Assembly (NCBI GenBank): GCA_009776995.1
Contig: WRMR01000001.1
Location: forward strand, 1-35,543
Origin: Planctomycetaceae bacterium
GTDB taxonomy: Bacteria; Planctomycetota; Planctomycetia; Pirellulales; Thermoguttaceae
DNA length: 35,543 bases
Reading direction: 5' to 3'
The position numbers and the translations under genes were made by a program. A model generated the notes under the pieces. It did no database searches. It had not been told where the DNA came from and worked only from the letters and a program-made list of their open reading frames with translations. Shown piece after piece: positions 7,599-14,109 of this stretch (positions are counted from its first letter, which is position 1; each line of letters starts with the position of its first letter).

Positions 7599-7719
7599 GT
7601 GGACTTTCCGTGCCAAAAGGCAACTGGACGAAATCCTGAAGTTTTACACCCGGCGGAACGGTTCACCAAGTTACAGTCAACTTCACTCAATCCGGGACGG
7701 CAGACGCGACGATGAATAA
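7585..7719 (+). pseudogene. RelE/ParE-family toxin remnant with in-frame core deletion (copy 2)
   Basis: This 44-codon open frame overlaps the antitoxin by 14 bp. It reads MTKIEWTFRAKRQLDEILKF, then YTRRNGSPSYSQL, and then jumps to HSIRDGRRDDE and a TAA. The first part is the N-terminal helices of a RelE/ParE toxin and the last is the final strand seen in the intact toxin at 8012 (EIRDGRRDDE). About 50 residues carrying the central strands are gone, so activity is unlikely. The frame itself remains open. Confidence 0.8.
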
Positions 7720-7745
7720 AAGACGGAGAATCAAGCGAGGCAGTT

Positions 7746-8033
7746 ATGGCGATGGCTGAACAGACAGACCAGGAATACCGCTTGAAGGTGAAACTGTTCG
7801 GACGCATTGAGAGGACGCATAATCTCTCGTTGCTCCGAAAAGTCGAATCGTTATTGGACGAACAGTTGCCGGAAAATGTTTATCTCCTTTCTGCGGAAGA
7901 ACGGGAAGGCATGAATCTTGCCCGCCAGCAACTGGATGCCGGGTTGGGTATCCCGCATGAAATCGTGGAAGGCGAATTGAATCGCTGGCTGGATGAACTG
8001 GAACGGAATGAATGCGAAACAAACGGAAACTGA
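7746..8033 (+). CDS. Type II antitoxin (third module)
   Basis: This is a 95-residue charged protein (MAMAEQTDQEYRLKVKLFGR to NECETNGN), preceded by GAGG at 7737-7740 five bases before ATG 7746. Like the copy 2 antitoxin it has a middle with ARQQLDAGLGIPHEIVEGEL, equivalent to SRQQIAAGQTISHEDVMKEL in copy 2, so the two belong to one family despite little other similarity. It overlaps the toxin at 8012 by 22 bp, a typical coupled antitoxin-toxin arrangement. It is expected to neutralise the toxin and probably autoregulate, but no operator is evident. Confidence 0.75.
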   Translation: MAMAEQTDQEYRLKVKLFGRIERTHNLSLLRKVESLLDEQLPENVYLLSAEEREGMNLARQQLDAGLGIPHEIVEGELNRWLDELERNECETNGN

Positions 8034-8302
8034 TATGGTCTCCTGGAGCGCAAGAGCAATGGAAGGAAATCCTTCGTTTTTATACAAAACGCAATGGTTC
8101 TGCCGACTATTCGCGCCGGTTGAATAAACAATTGCTTGCCATGCTTCGCATGATACGCCTTTGGCCTGAAATCGGTGAGGAAACGGACGGTGTGAGAAAT
8201 TATCGACGGCATGTTGTCGGGTACCATGCGGTTTATTACTGGATAACCAATGACGAAATTGAGGTCGCTGAAATCCGGGACGGCAGACGCGACGACGAAT
8301 AG
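8012..8302 (+). CDS. RelE/ParE-family toxin (third module, intact)
   Basis: This basic 96-residue protein starts MRNKRKLIWSPGAQEQWKEI. The order fits the RelE/ParE fold: two N-terminal helices (QEQWKEILRFYTKRNGSADY), LLAMLRMIRLWPEIGEE, a strand with RRHVVGYHAVYYWI and a final strand EVAEIRDGRRDDE. Members either cleave ribosome-bound mRNA (RelE) or poison gyrase (ParE); the branch cannot be told here. The YSRRLNKQLLAMLRMIRLWPEIGEETDGV layout with short helices is closer to ParE/plasmid-stabilisation members. It is the only full-length toxin of the three loci. Its start lies inside the antitoxin gene, supporting translational coupling. Confidence 0.82.
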   Translation: MRNKRKLIWSPGAQEQWKEILRFYTKRNGSADYSRRLNKQLLAMLRMIRLWPEIGEETDGVRNYRRHVVGYHAVYYWITNDEIEVAEIRDGRRDDE

Positions 8303-8320
8303 TGCAAAGGAACCTTGAAC

Positions 8321-8725
8321 ATGAGCAATGAAAACGAACCTATTGACGTTTCCCCTGAAAACCCGGGTGAAACGACTCCGCTACAAAAGACGTGGGGGAT
8401 GACGGAACATACCTACTGTATGTTAATGCACCTGTCAACCCTTTTGTCCGGATCGGGATTTGGAATTGCCGTTCCCATTGTCTTATGGGCGGTCAACAAA
8501 GACCAGTCGCAAGTCATAGATCAACATGGCAAGAACGTTTTGAATTTCATCATCAGCATGTTGATCTATGCTTTTGCATCCATTCCCTTGACATTCGTTG
8601 GTATTGGAATTGTAACCCTCATTGCGATAGCCATTGTTGCGATCGTATTCCCGATCATCGCCGCAGTCAAGGCCAATGACGGCAAGTATTGGCCTTACCC
8701 GTTGTGTATTCGGTTTTTCAAATAA
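8321..8725 (+). CDS. DUF4870-like (Tic20-type) membrane protein
   Basis: This is a 134-residue protein beginning MSNENEPIDVSPENPGE. A polar N-terminus is followed by about three hydrophobic segments: near LSTLLSGSGFGIAVPIVLWA, NVLNFIISMLIYAFASIPLT and IGIVTLIAIAIVAIVFPII. The pattern of a first helix ending in PIVLW, then DQHGKNVLNF, then a last helix ending AAVKANDGKYWPYPL is the hallmark of DUF4870/Tic20-like proteins of unknown function. AAAGGA at 8307-8312 supports ATG 8321 rather than the TTG at 8315. It lies 56 bp upstream of atpD with no promoter in between, so it may lead the atpDC unit. Confidence 0.75.
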   Translation: MSNENEPIDVSPENPGETTPLQKTWGMTEHTYCMLMHLSTLLSGSGFGIAVPIVLWAVNKDQSQVIDQHGKNVLNFIISMLIYAFASIPLTFVGIGIVTLIAIAIVAIVFPIIAAVKANDGKYWPYPLCIRFFK

Positions 8726-8781
8726 CAAAACCTTAACGTGGCATTTTGATACTGCTGGTTTCAATCCGCAAGGAAATTTTT

Positions 8782-10236
8782 ATGAACGCAACGACCGACA
8801 AGAACATTGGCCGCATCACGCAGGTGATCGGTTCGACCTTTGACGCGGAGTTCCCGGAGCATCGACTTCCGGCGATTTACAACGCCCTGAAAATCGACAG
8901 CGAACAGAAAGGCATCGTCATTCACCTGACCGGCGAAGTGCAACAGCATCTTGGCGGCGGCCGCGTTCGTTGCGTCGCGCTGGGGACAACAGACGGACTG
9001 GTGCGCGGCATGGAGTGCGTCGATACCGGCACACCGGTTTCCGTCCCTGTGGGCAAGGAAACGCTCGGCCGCGTGTTCAACCTGCTCGGCGAACCGATTG
9101 ACAAACGCGGCCCGGTCACGGCGACGGAATACCGCCCGATTCACCAGGATGCCCCGAAACTGTCGCAACTTTCGACCAAGACCGAAGTGTTCGTCACGGG
9201 CATCAAGGTCATCGACCTGCTCACGCCGTTCATTCGCGGCGGCAAGGCGGGACTGTTCGGCGGGGCGGGACTCGGCAAGACGGTCATTTTGCAGGAATTG
9301 ATCGCGCGAATCGCCAGTGCCCACGGCGGATCGTCGGTCTTTGCCGGAGTCGGCGAGCGCACCCGGGAAGGCAACGACCTTTGGCTCGAAATGCAGGAAG
9401 CCATGATCGGCGACACAGGCCGCAACGTCATGTCGCAAACGACAATGGTGTTCGGTCAGATGAACGAGCCGCCGGGAAGCCGTCTCCGCGTCGCACTGTC
9501 GGCACTCACCATGGCCGAATATTTCCGCGACACGACCGGAACCGACGTGTTGCTGTTCATCGATAACATTTTCCGTTTCTCCCAGGCCGGAAGCGAAGTG
9601 TCCGCGTTGCTCGGGCGTATGCCTTCGGCGGTGGGATACCAGCCGACGCTGGCCAGCGAAATGGGAACATTACAGGAACGCATCGCCTCGACCGACAAGG
9701 GCGCGATCACGTCAGTGCAAGCCGTTTACGTTCCCGCCGACGATCCGACCGACCCGGCCCCGGCCACGGCCTTCGGGCAGCTTGACGCATTCATTTACCT
9801 CGAACGCGCCATTTCGGAAAAGGGGATTTACCCGGCGGTCGATCCGCTCGCTTCATCGAGCCGTGTGCTTGATCCGCAGTATGTCGGCGACCGGCATTAT
9901 GCCTGCGCCCGCCGTGTGCAACAAACCTTGCAGCGGTATCGCGAATTGCAGGACATCATCGCGATTCTCGGCGTCGATGAATTGGCCGAGGAAGACAAAC
10001 TCGTCGTGCATCGCGCCCGGCGCATGGAGCGTTTTCTTTCGCAACCGTTCCTTGTGGCCGAAGCGTTTACCGGCAAGAAGGGTGAAATCACGCCGCTGGA
10101 AGAGACGATCCGGTCGTTCGAGGAAATCAGCGACGGCAAATGGGATCACCTGCCCGAATCGGCGTTCATGTACGTCGGTGCCGTCGAACAGGCCGCCGAG
10201 CAAGCGGAACGACTTGCCGCAGCAGCAAAGAAATAG
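8782..10236 (+). CDS. atpD: F1 ATP synthase subunit beta
   Basis: This is the catalytic nucleotide-binding subunit of F1, 484 residues, of normal length. It starts MNATTDKNIGRITQVIGSTF; AAGGA at 8770-8774 fixes ATG 8782. Seen: the P-loop GGAGLGKT (160-167), AGVGERTREGNDL with the catalytic glutamate region, the Walker B strand LLFIDNIFRF, GRMPSAVGYQPTLASEMG, the DDLTDPAP-equivalent DDPTDPAPATAF, and a C-terminal region ending AEQAERLAAAAKK. It pairs with atpC downstream, but the upstream gamma gene is more than 6 kb away. Identification is certain. Confidence 0.98.
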   Translation: MNATTDKNIGRITQVIGSTFDAEFPEHRLPAIYNALKIDSEQKGIVIHLTGEVQQHLGGGRVRCVALGTTDGLVRGMECVDTGTPVSVPVGKETLGRVFNLLGEPIDKRGPVTATEYRPIHQDAPKLSQLSTKTEVFVTGIKVIDLLTPFIRGGKAGLFGGAGLGKTVILQELIARIASAHGGSSVFAGVGERTREGNDLWLEMQEAMIGDTGRNVMSQTTMVFGQMNEPPGSRLRVALSALTMAEYFRDTTGTDVLLFIDNIFRFSQAGSEVSALLGRMPSAVGYQPTLASEMGTLQERIASTDKGAITSVQAVYVPADDPTDPAPATAFGQLDAFIYLERAISEKGIYPAVDPLASSSRVLDPQYVGDRHYACARRVQQTLQRYRELQDIIAILGVDELAEEDKLVVHRARRMERFLSQPFLVAEAFTGKKGEITPLEETIRSFEEISDGKWDHLPESAFMYVGAVEQAAEQAERLAAAAKK

Positions 10237-10244
10237 TTGTTGTT

Positions 10245-10399
10245 GTCTGAACCAGGATTTTCATAAGATTTTTAAGAGTTTGCCAAGATGATTTTTTTCA
10301 GTAGAATCCTGGCCATTATGTAAACCTTGTGAAAATCCTGGTTCAGACTGAAAGAATCCCGGTGAATCATACCAATCCCGGAAAAATCCCGGTTCAGAC
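10245..10399. repeat. Long inverted repeat of the TCTGAACCAGGATTTTC family between atpD and atpC
   Basis: The left arm (10245-10267) begins GTCTGAACCAGGATTTTC. The right arm (10326-10348) is its reverse complement with a single mismatch over 23 bases. Between them lie AAGATTTTTAAGAG and GATTTTTTTCAG-like stretches, and a third partial arm, AATCCCGGTTCAGAC, ends at 10399. Sequences of this family, built on AGGATTTTC / AAGATTTTA and GGTTCAGAC, occur between genes in many unrelated bacteria; this is from memory. The transcript could fold into a long hairpin, leaving only three bases before the atpC start. Confidence 0.75.
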
Positions 10400-10402
10400 A
10401 AA

Positions 10403-10813
10403 ATGAAATGTTTAGTCGTCACTCCTGAAGAAACGGTTCTCGATGTTGATGCAACGTTTGTTGCGTTGCCGCTATATGACGGCGAAATCGGGATTGCGGA
10501 AAATCACACGCCGCTCGTCGGACGGCTTGGCTACGGCGAACTGCGCATCAGCCGGGATAAAAACGTGACGAGCGACGTGACCAGCTATTACGTCGAGGGC
10601 GGCTTCGTTGAGGTGCTGAACAACACCGTTTCGCTCTTGACGAACAAGGCCGTTCCCTTGGGCAGTCTCAACCTTCAGGAATCGCAGGCTGAACTCGAAT
10701 CGGCACTCAAAAAAACGGTGCAAACCGAGGAACAACTCCATCTGAAAGAGCAAACCGTTGCCGCCGCCCGTGCGCAGGTTCACCTGGCACAAAAATCCGC
10801 CGGCAAATCGTGA
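10403..10813 (+). CDS. atpC: F1 ATP synthase subunit epsilon
   Basis: This is the rotor subunit that couples the gamma shaft to the c-ring and can inhibit ATP hydrolysis; 136 residues, of normal length. The beta-sandwich domain is recognisable: MKCLVVTPEETVLDVDATFV, LPLYDGEIGIAENHTPLVGR, LGYGELRI and YYVEGGFVEVLNN followed by VSLLTNKAV. The C-terminal helical hairpin (QAELESALKKTVQTEEQLHL onward) is present. The start lies directly against the end of the inverted repeat, so the natural ribosome-binding region is made of repeat sequence (CCCGGTTCAGACAAA) and no Shine-Dalgarno is evident. Confidence 0.96.
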   Translation: MKCLVVTPEETVLDVDATFVALPLYDGEIGIAENHTPLVGRLGYGELRISRDKNVTSDVTSYYVEGGFVEVLNNTVSLLTNKAVPLGSLNLQESQAELESALKKTVQTEEQLHLKEQTVAAARAQVHLAQKSAGKS

Positions 10814-10853
10814 TCCCGAAGGAGTTGCGCTAGACTCACGCGACCATTTCCAT

Positions 10854-10934
10854 CAGAGCCGCGAGAGTCATTGAGCGGTTGAAGCGGAGCAGAGTTTCAA
10901 ACCGTTCGACCGCTCCGCAACCATCGCGGCTCTG
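10854..10934. terminator. Large stem-loop between convergent atpC and hemC
   Basis: CAGAGCCGCGA (10854-10864) pairs perfectly with TCGCGGCTCTG (10924-10934). Inside, GAGCGGTTGAA (10874-10884) pairs with TTCGACCGCTC (10905-10915) with one mismatch, or GCGGAGC (10884-10890) with GCTCCGC (10912-10918). The long, GC-rich structure lies exactly between two converging genes, so a bidirectional terminator is the likeliest role, although no U-tract is seen. It could also be a mobile-repeat remnant. Confidence 0.5.
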
Positions 10935-10963
10935 AGGGATCGAACAACTTGTTTCGCGAGTCT

Positions 10964-11908
10964 TTAGCGCAGCAACTTCCCGGCTCCGGCGGCAATCAGT
11001 TCATCGGCAACACGACTGCCAAGTTGCACGGCGGTTTCGATGATTCTGTCGGTTTCCTGTGAGAAATGAACCATTGTTCCTTGCTTTTCGAGACGCCGGC
11101 TGCCATCGGGCGAAAGCACGCGTGCGAGAAGCGTCATCAATGCAACGGATGACAATTCGACCACACAGATCGCGGCAACCGGTGCCAGACAACCGCCGTG
11201 AAGCGAACGCAACAGCGAACGCTCGGCGGTCACTGCAACGTAAGTCGGCAGGTCGTTGAGGCAATCCAGCGCGGGGCGAAGTGTTTTCCTGTTTTCGGAA
11301 CGTACCTCAATCCCAAGTGCCCCTTGCCCGATGGCCGGCAGAAAGAACGGCAGGTCGAGCAGCGATGTGACGCGTTCCTGCAATCCGAGTCGCACAAGTC
11401 CCGCTTCGGCCAGAATAACGGCATCGTAATCCCCGGCGTCCAGCTTTTTCAAGCGAGTTTCGACGTTCCCGCGAATATCGGTGATTTGAAACCGTGAGCC
11501 GTACAGGTGGAGCAACTGGGCCTTGCGCCGGATACTGCCAGTGCCGATTCGCGAACCTTCGGGCAGTGCGTCAAGCGATGCAGCCTTGCGGGAAACAAAA
11601 GCGTCGCATAACGGTCCGCGTTTGGGTGAAGCGGCGAACTCCAGCCCCTCCACTTTTTCCGTCGGCAGGTCTTTGAGACTATGCACGGCCAAGTCGATTT
11701 CACCGTCAAGCAGGGCGCGTTGGATTTCCTTCGTAAACACCCCTTCGACGCCAAGTCCTGCGATTGGCCGGCCACGATCATGGTCGCCGCTGGTCCCGAT
11801 TTCGATGATTTGCGTGACGAAACCATGCCGCCGCAGTTCCGCTTCGACCCAATGAGCCTGCCATAAGGCCAACGTACTGCCGCGCGTTCCGATGCGAATG
11901 GGTTTCAT
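10964..11908 (-). CDS. hemC: Hydroxymethylbilane synthase (porphobilinogen deaminase)
   Basis: This enzyme joins four porphobilinogen units into hydroxymethylbilane in haem/tetrapyrrole synthesis; 314 residues, cytosolic. Seen: IRIGTRGSTLALWQAHWV at the N-terminus, EIGTSGDHD, GVEGVFTKEIQRALLDGEID, AVHSLKDLPTE, the RIGTGSIRRKAQL substrate-binding arginines, DIRGNVETRLKKLD, and FLPAIGQGALGIE. The cofactor-binding cysteine is C240 in HGGCLAPVA, where many enzymes have GGCQ(V/I)P. ATG 11908 is chosen because GAGGAA lies nine bases upstream; an ATG eight codons earlier would put that signal inside the gene. It begins 24 bases after the stop of the small secreted-protein gene, so coupling is likely. 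Confidence 0.96.
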   Translation of the reverse strand: MKPIRIGTRGSTLALWQAHWVEAELRRHGFVTQIIEIGTSGDHDRGRPIAGLGVEGVFTKEIQRALLDGEIDLAVHSLKDLPTEKVEGLEFAASPKRGPLCDAFVSRKAASLDALPEGSRIGTGSIRRKAQLLHLYGSRFQITDIRGNVETRLKKLDAGDYDAVILAEAGLVRLGLQERVTSLLDLPFFLPAIGQGALGIEVRSENRKTLRPALDCLNDLPTYVAVTAERSLLRSLHGGCLAPVAAICVVELSSVALMTLLARVLSPDGSRRLEKQGTMVHFSQETDRIIETAVQLGSRVADELIAAGAGKLLR

Positions 11909-11932
11909 GGGCAAAAATTCCTCGTTCATCAA

Positions 11933-12280
11933 TTACAAAACATAATCCATCGCATACAGGATGGCCGACGAATTCATTCCCCGTGTTCCGGCAAATTGGA
12001 CGATAATATTCCTCAGTTCCTGTTCATTTTTTGCGGAATGAATGCGTTGAACGGTGTCTTGCGTAAGCAGAAAATACCGGGTCATAAACGCCAGCTTTGC
12101 CGTGTCCGTATTGGGATACCGCGCAATGAACTCGTCGAGCGAATCGGCGTCGGCATGGCTGGGCAGGGCGTTCCAATACCGCTCCGCCGCCTGCTCTGCG
12201 GAATTCTGGCCAAATAACGGGCAGGACAGGAACGCTACGAAAAGGACAAAGAGAAACGTGGAGCAGGGGTTGGGTTTCAT
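11933..12280 (-). CDS. Small secreted protein of unknown function
   Basis: This is a 115-residue protein with a signal peptide (MKPNPCSTFLFVLFVAFL, then SCPLFGQ). LFG|Q suggests signal peptidase I; the SC at residues 19-20 could alternatively be read as a lipoprotein site, but it is not a good lipobox. The mature part is helical and TPR-like in spacing (AAERYWNALPSHADADSLDE, then FIARYPNTDTAKLAFMTRYF), ending in ILYAMDYVL. CGGAG upstream (about 12289-12293) supports the start. It lies between the SUMF1-like gene (63-bp gap) and hemC. I do not recognise the family. Confidence 0.65.
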   Translation of the reverse strand: MKPNPCSTFLFVLFVAFLSCPLFGQNSAEQAAERYWNALPSHADADSLDEFIARYPNTDTAKLAFMTRYFLLTQDTVQRIHSAKNEQELRNIIVQFAGTRGMNSSAILYAMDYVL

Positions 12281-12343
12281 TGAGGTTACTCCGTTGGTTG
12301 TTGTGAATTTTTTGAATCAATGATGTCTCTTGGCTTCGTTTAA

Positions 12344-13771
12344 CTACTCCTCGCGAACCAGGGACAAACGCAAGCCCGCGGCGTCGCCCCGGCCCGACGG
12401 GCCGTTGCTGCCCCGATACGCAGACCGGCAGTACCTGGCGTCGTCGCACCAGCTCCCGCCACGCAGGACGCGGCCCGAGCCCGTCGGTGGCCCCACGGGA
12501 TCAGTCACATTACCGTTCGGGTACTCTCCGTACCAATCCCAACACCACTCCCAAACGTTGCCGTGCATGTCGTAGAGTCCCCAGGCATTCGCAGGATAGG
12601 AACCTGTAACAGTCGTTTTTTCCACATACGGGCCATTCGTGGACGTGCCGTAAGGATAATTCCCTCTACAGTTCGCCTTGTCACCATTCAAAACACTGCC
12701 AAAATGAAACGGCGTCGTCGTTCCCGCACGACAGGCATACTCCCACTGCGCTTCCGTCGGTAACGAAAACCGGTAACCCGCAGGAGCCATGTTCAACGCA
12801 TTGAATTTGCGTATAGACTCCTGGCAATCCTCCCACGAAACCATTTCCACAGGCAGCTTGCTGTTGCCTTTAAAATGACTTGGATTATTGCCCGTCACAC
12901 TTTCCCACATCTCCTGCGTCACCTCTGACTCAAGCATCCAAAAACCTTTCGTCAATGTCACCTGATGCTGTGTTTCACCATCAATTCGCTCCGCTTCTGT
13001 GGGCGGACTTCCCATCATAAATGTCCCGGCCGGACACCAGCGGAAAGGATACTCCACACCCTTGATCGTCAAAACCATCCGTGTGCCTGCTCTGCGGTTG
13101 TTCTCTCCTATGTTTTCTCTGCCGTTGTTCTCTTCACGCCCTTGGGCCGTCCATTTCACTGTGGCCGGCTTACCGTCGAGTATCCTGTCCGGTATTGGTT
13201 CCGTTTGCGTGATGACCAGCCCGCCGAAATTCCGCGACGGATAAGGAATCGCGCATCGGAATGTGACACTCCGGATTCCGACTGTTCCTTCCGTGGCGAG
13301 AATCTTCAGCGAGTTTTCACGCTGGAACTCATCCAACTTCAACGTTTCGGTAAAATCGCGGCCCCCGGTGAATTCAAAAACACGGGTTTTACCTGTTTCA
13401 TCGGTTAAAGATTGACTGTTCCAGCGAATCCGGGCTTTTCCCGTCACTTCCGCATTGAAAACACACTGGATCACGGCCTCCACGGTTTTCACGTCCTTCG
13501 GCAACGAGAACTTGAACTCTAGGGAATCATCCACTTTTCCAAGTTTCCAGAATTGATAGCTGCCGCCTTCCGCAATGCCGCCGCCATCAAGTCCAACCCC
13601 AACAGCGTTGTCCGGCGACACCGCCTCGCCGTCTTTCAGTGAAACAAACAACGTGCGGGGGTAAGTCAATTCCCCGGCGTCAAGTTCCCGGGCTGAAGCG
13701 GATGCAAAAACCGTGAGAATCAGAGACAGGAACAAAAACTGCTTCAAGATGCTCATTGGCCATTGACGCAT
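12344..13771 (-). CDS. Secreted formylglycine-generating-enzyme (SUMF1-like) family protein
   Basis: This 475-residue protein has a signal peptide (residues 1-28, ILTVFASASA|R). Residues 35-180 form an N-terminal beta-rich region with DGGGIAEGGSYQFWKLGKVD and IQCVFNAEVTGKARIRWNS; it looks like an NPCBM-type or carbohydrate-binding module, but this is tentative. A short asparagine-rich linker (GREENNGRENIGENNRR, 211-227) leads to the SUMF1 domain (about 232-473): WCPAGTFMMGSPPTEAER, LPVEMVSWEDC, RFSLPTEAQWEYACRAG, NAWGLYDMHGNVWEWC and RVLRGGSWCDDARYCRSAYR. Cysteines 442 and 448 are six apart, one more than the catalytic pair of true sulfatase-activating enzymes, so the oxidase role is doubtful. 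GAGGAA at 13779-13784 supports the start. No sulfatase gene is present here. Confidence 0.9.
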   Translation of the reverse strand: MRQWPMSILKQFLFLSLILTVFASASARELDAGELTYPRTLFVSLKDGEAVSPDNAVGVGLDGGGIAEGGSYQFWKLGKVDDSLEFKFSLPKDVKTVEAVIQCVFNAEVTGKARIRWNSQSLTDETGKTRVFEFTGGRDFTETLKLDEFQRENSLKILATEGTVGIRSVTFRCAIPYPSRNFGGLVITQTEPIPDRILDGKPATVKWTAQGREENNGRENIGENNRRAGTRMVLTIKGVEYPFRWCPAGTFMMGSPPTEAERIDGETQHQVTLTKGFWMLESEVTQEMWESVTGNNPSHFKGNSKLPVEMVSWEDCQESIRKFNALNMAPAGYRFSLPTEAQWEYACRAGTTTPFHFGSVLNGDKANCRGNYPYGTSTNGPYVEKTTVTGSYPANAWGLYDMHGNVWEWCWDWYGEYPNGNVTDPVGPPTGSGRVLRGGSWCDDARYCRSAYRGSNGPSGRGDAAGLRLSLVREE

Positions 13772-13813
13772 GGGATTTCCTCACTTGAAAATTGAATCGT
13801 ACTTGTATCAAAA

Positions 13814-13835
13814 CTGTAAACTATCAGTAAACTAT
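13814..13835 (-). promoter_or_regulatory. Tandem 11-bp direct repeat upstream of the SUMF1-like gene
   Basis: CTGTAAACTAT (13814-13824) is followed at once by CAGTAAACTAT (13825-13835), 43-64 bp upstream of the start of the SUMF1-like gene. On the minus strand the repeats read ATAGTTTACTG and ATAGTTTACAG, with TTGATA just upstream. The spacing of one helical turn fits an operator, but no regulator is known. Confidence 0.35.
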
Positions 13836-14019
13836 ATCAAAAAGGCATCTCAAATGCAATCCGTTTGTCCATTCGATTTTGATAATTTACCGATAGATTT
13901 CCCGTTTCATTTCTTAAACATAACATAAATCAAAAATCTTTAAAAACCACAATTTCGGTTTACCCTGACGAAAGTTCAGCACAAATATCAATAATTCCAA
14001 GTGTCAGGCGGCTTTATTC

Positions 14020-14048
14020 TTGACAGAATCGTTCAAAAAACACATAAT
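14020..14048 (+). promoter_or_regulatory. Sigma70-type promoter of the phosphoesterase gene
   Basis: A perfect -35 box TTGACA (14020-14025), a 17-bp spacer and CATAAT (14043-14048, five of six consensus bases). Transcription would start near 14055, leaving a leader of about 55 bases before the TTG start at 14110. Confidence 0.65.
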
Positions 14049-14109
14049 AGAAGAATTACCATTAGATTACAACCCGGCGTCAAGCCATTGACACGAATGT
14101 GGTGTTCCA

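Larger units (their letters stand above)
7284..7719 (+). repeat. Duplicated hairpin plus toxin-antitoxin unit, copy 2 (toxin core deleted)
   Basis: This is the direct-repeat partner of 5311-5896. It begins with the same AGGCAGGGCGGTCACG and includes the hairpin at 7290-7310. Relative to copy 1, about 148 bases of the toxin core (5713-5860) are missing, with the short sequence CAC at both edges of the deleted part, as expected for recombination at microhomology. Confidence 0.85.
13772..14109. other. AT-rich divergent promoter region
   Basis: This 338-bp gap separates the minus-strand SUMF1-like gene from the plus-strand phosphoesterase gene. It is clearly richer in A and T than the genes beside it. 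It holds the direct repeat at 13814-13835 and the sigma70-like promoter at 14020-14048. No other coding or RNA signal is visible. Confidence 0.6.

Noticed and set aside
8746..8781. Twelve-codon extension of AtpD starting MILLVSIRKEIF
   Set aside because: AAGGA stands at the right distance before ATG 8782, and beta subunits do not carry such an extension.
5303..8781. Interpretation of the split F1 cluster as an N-ATPase operon
   Set aside because: N-ATPase operons run atpD-C-...-A-G with extra atpQ/atpR genes; here the order is the classical A-G-D-C with an insert, and no atpQ or atpR is seen.
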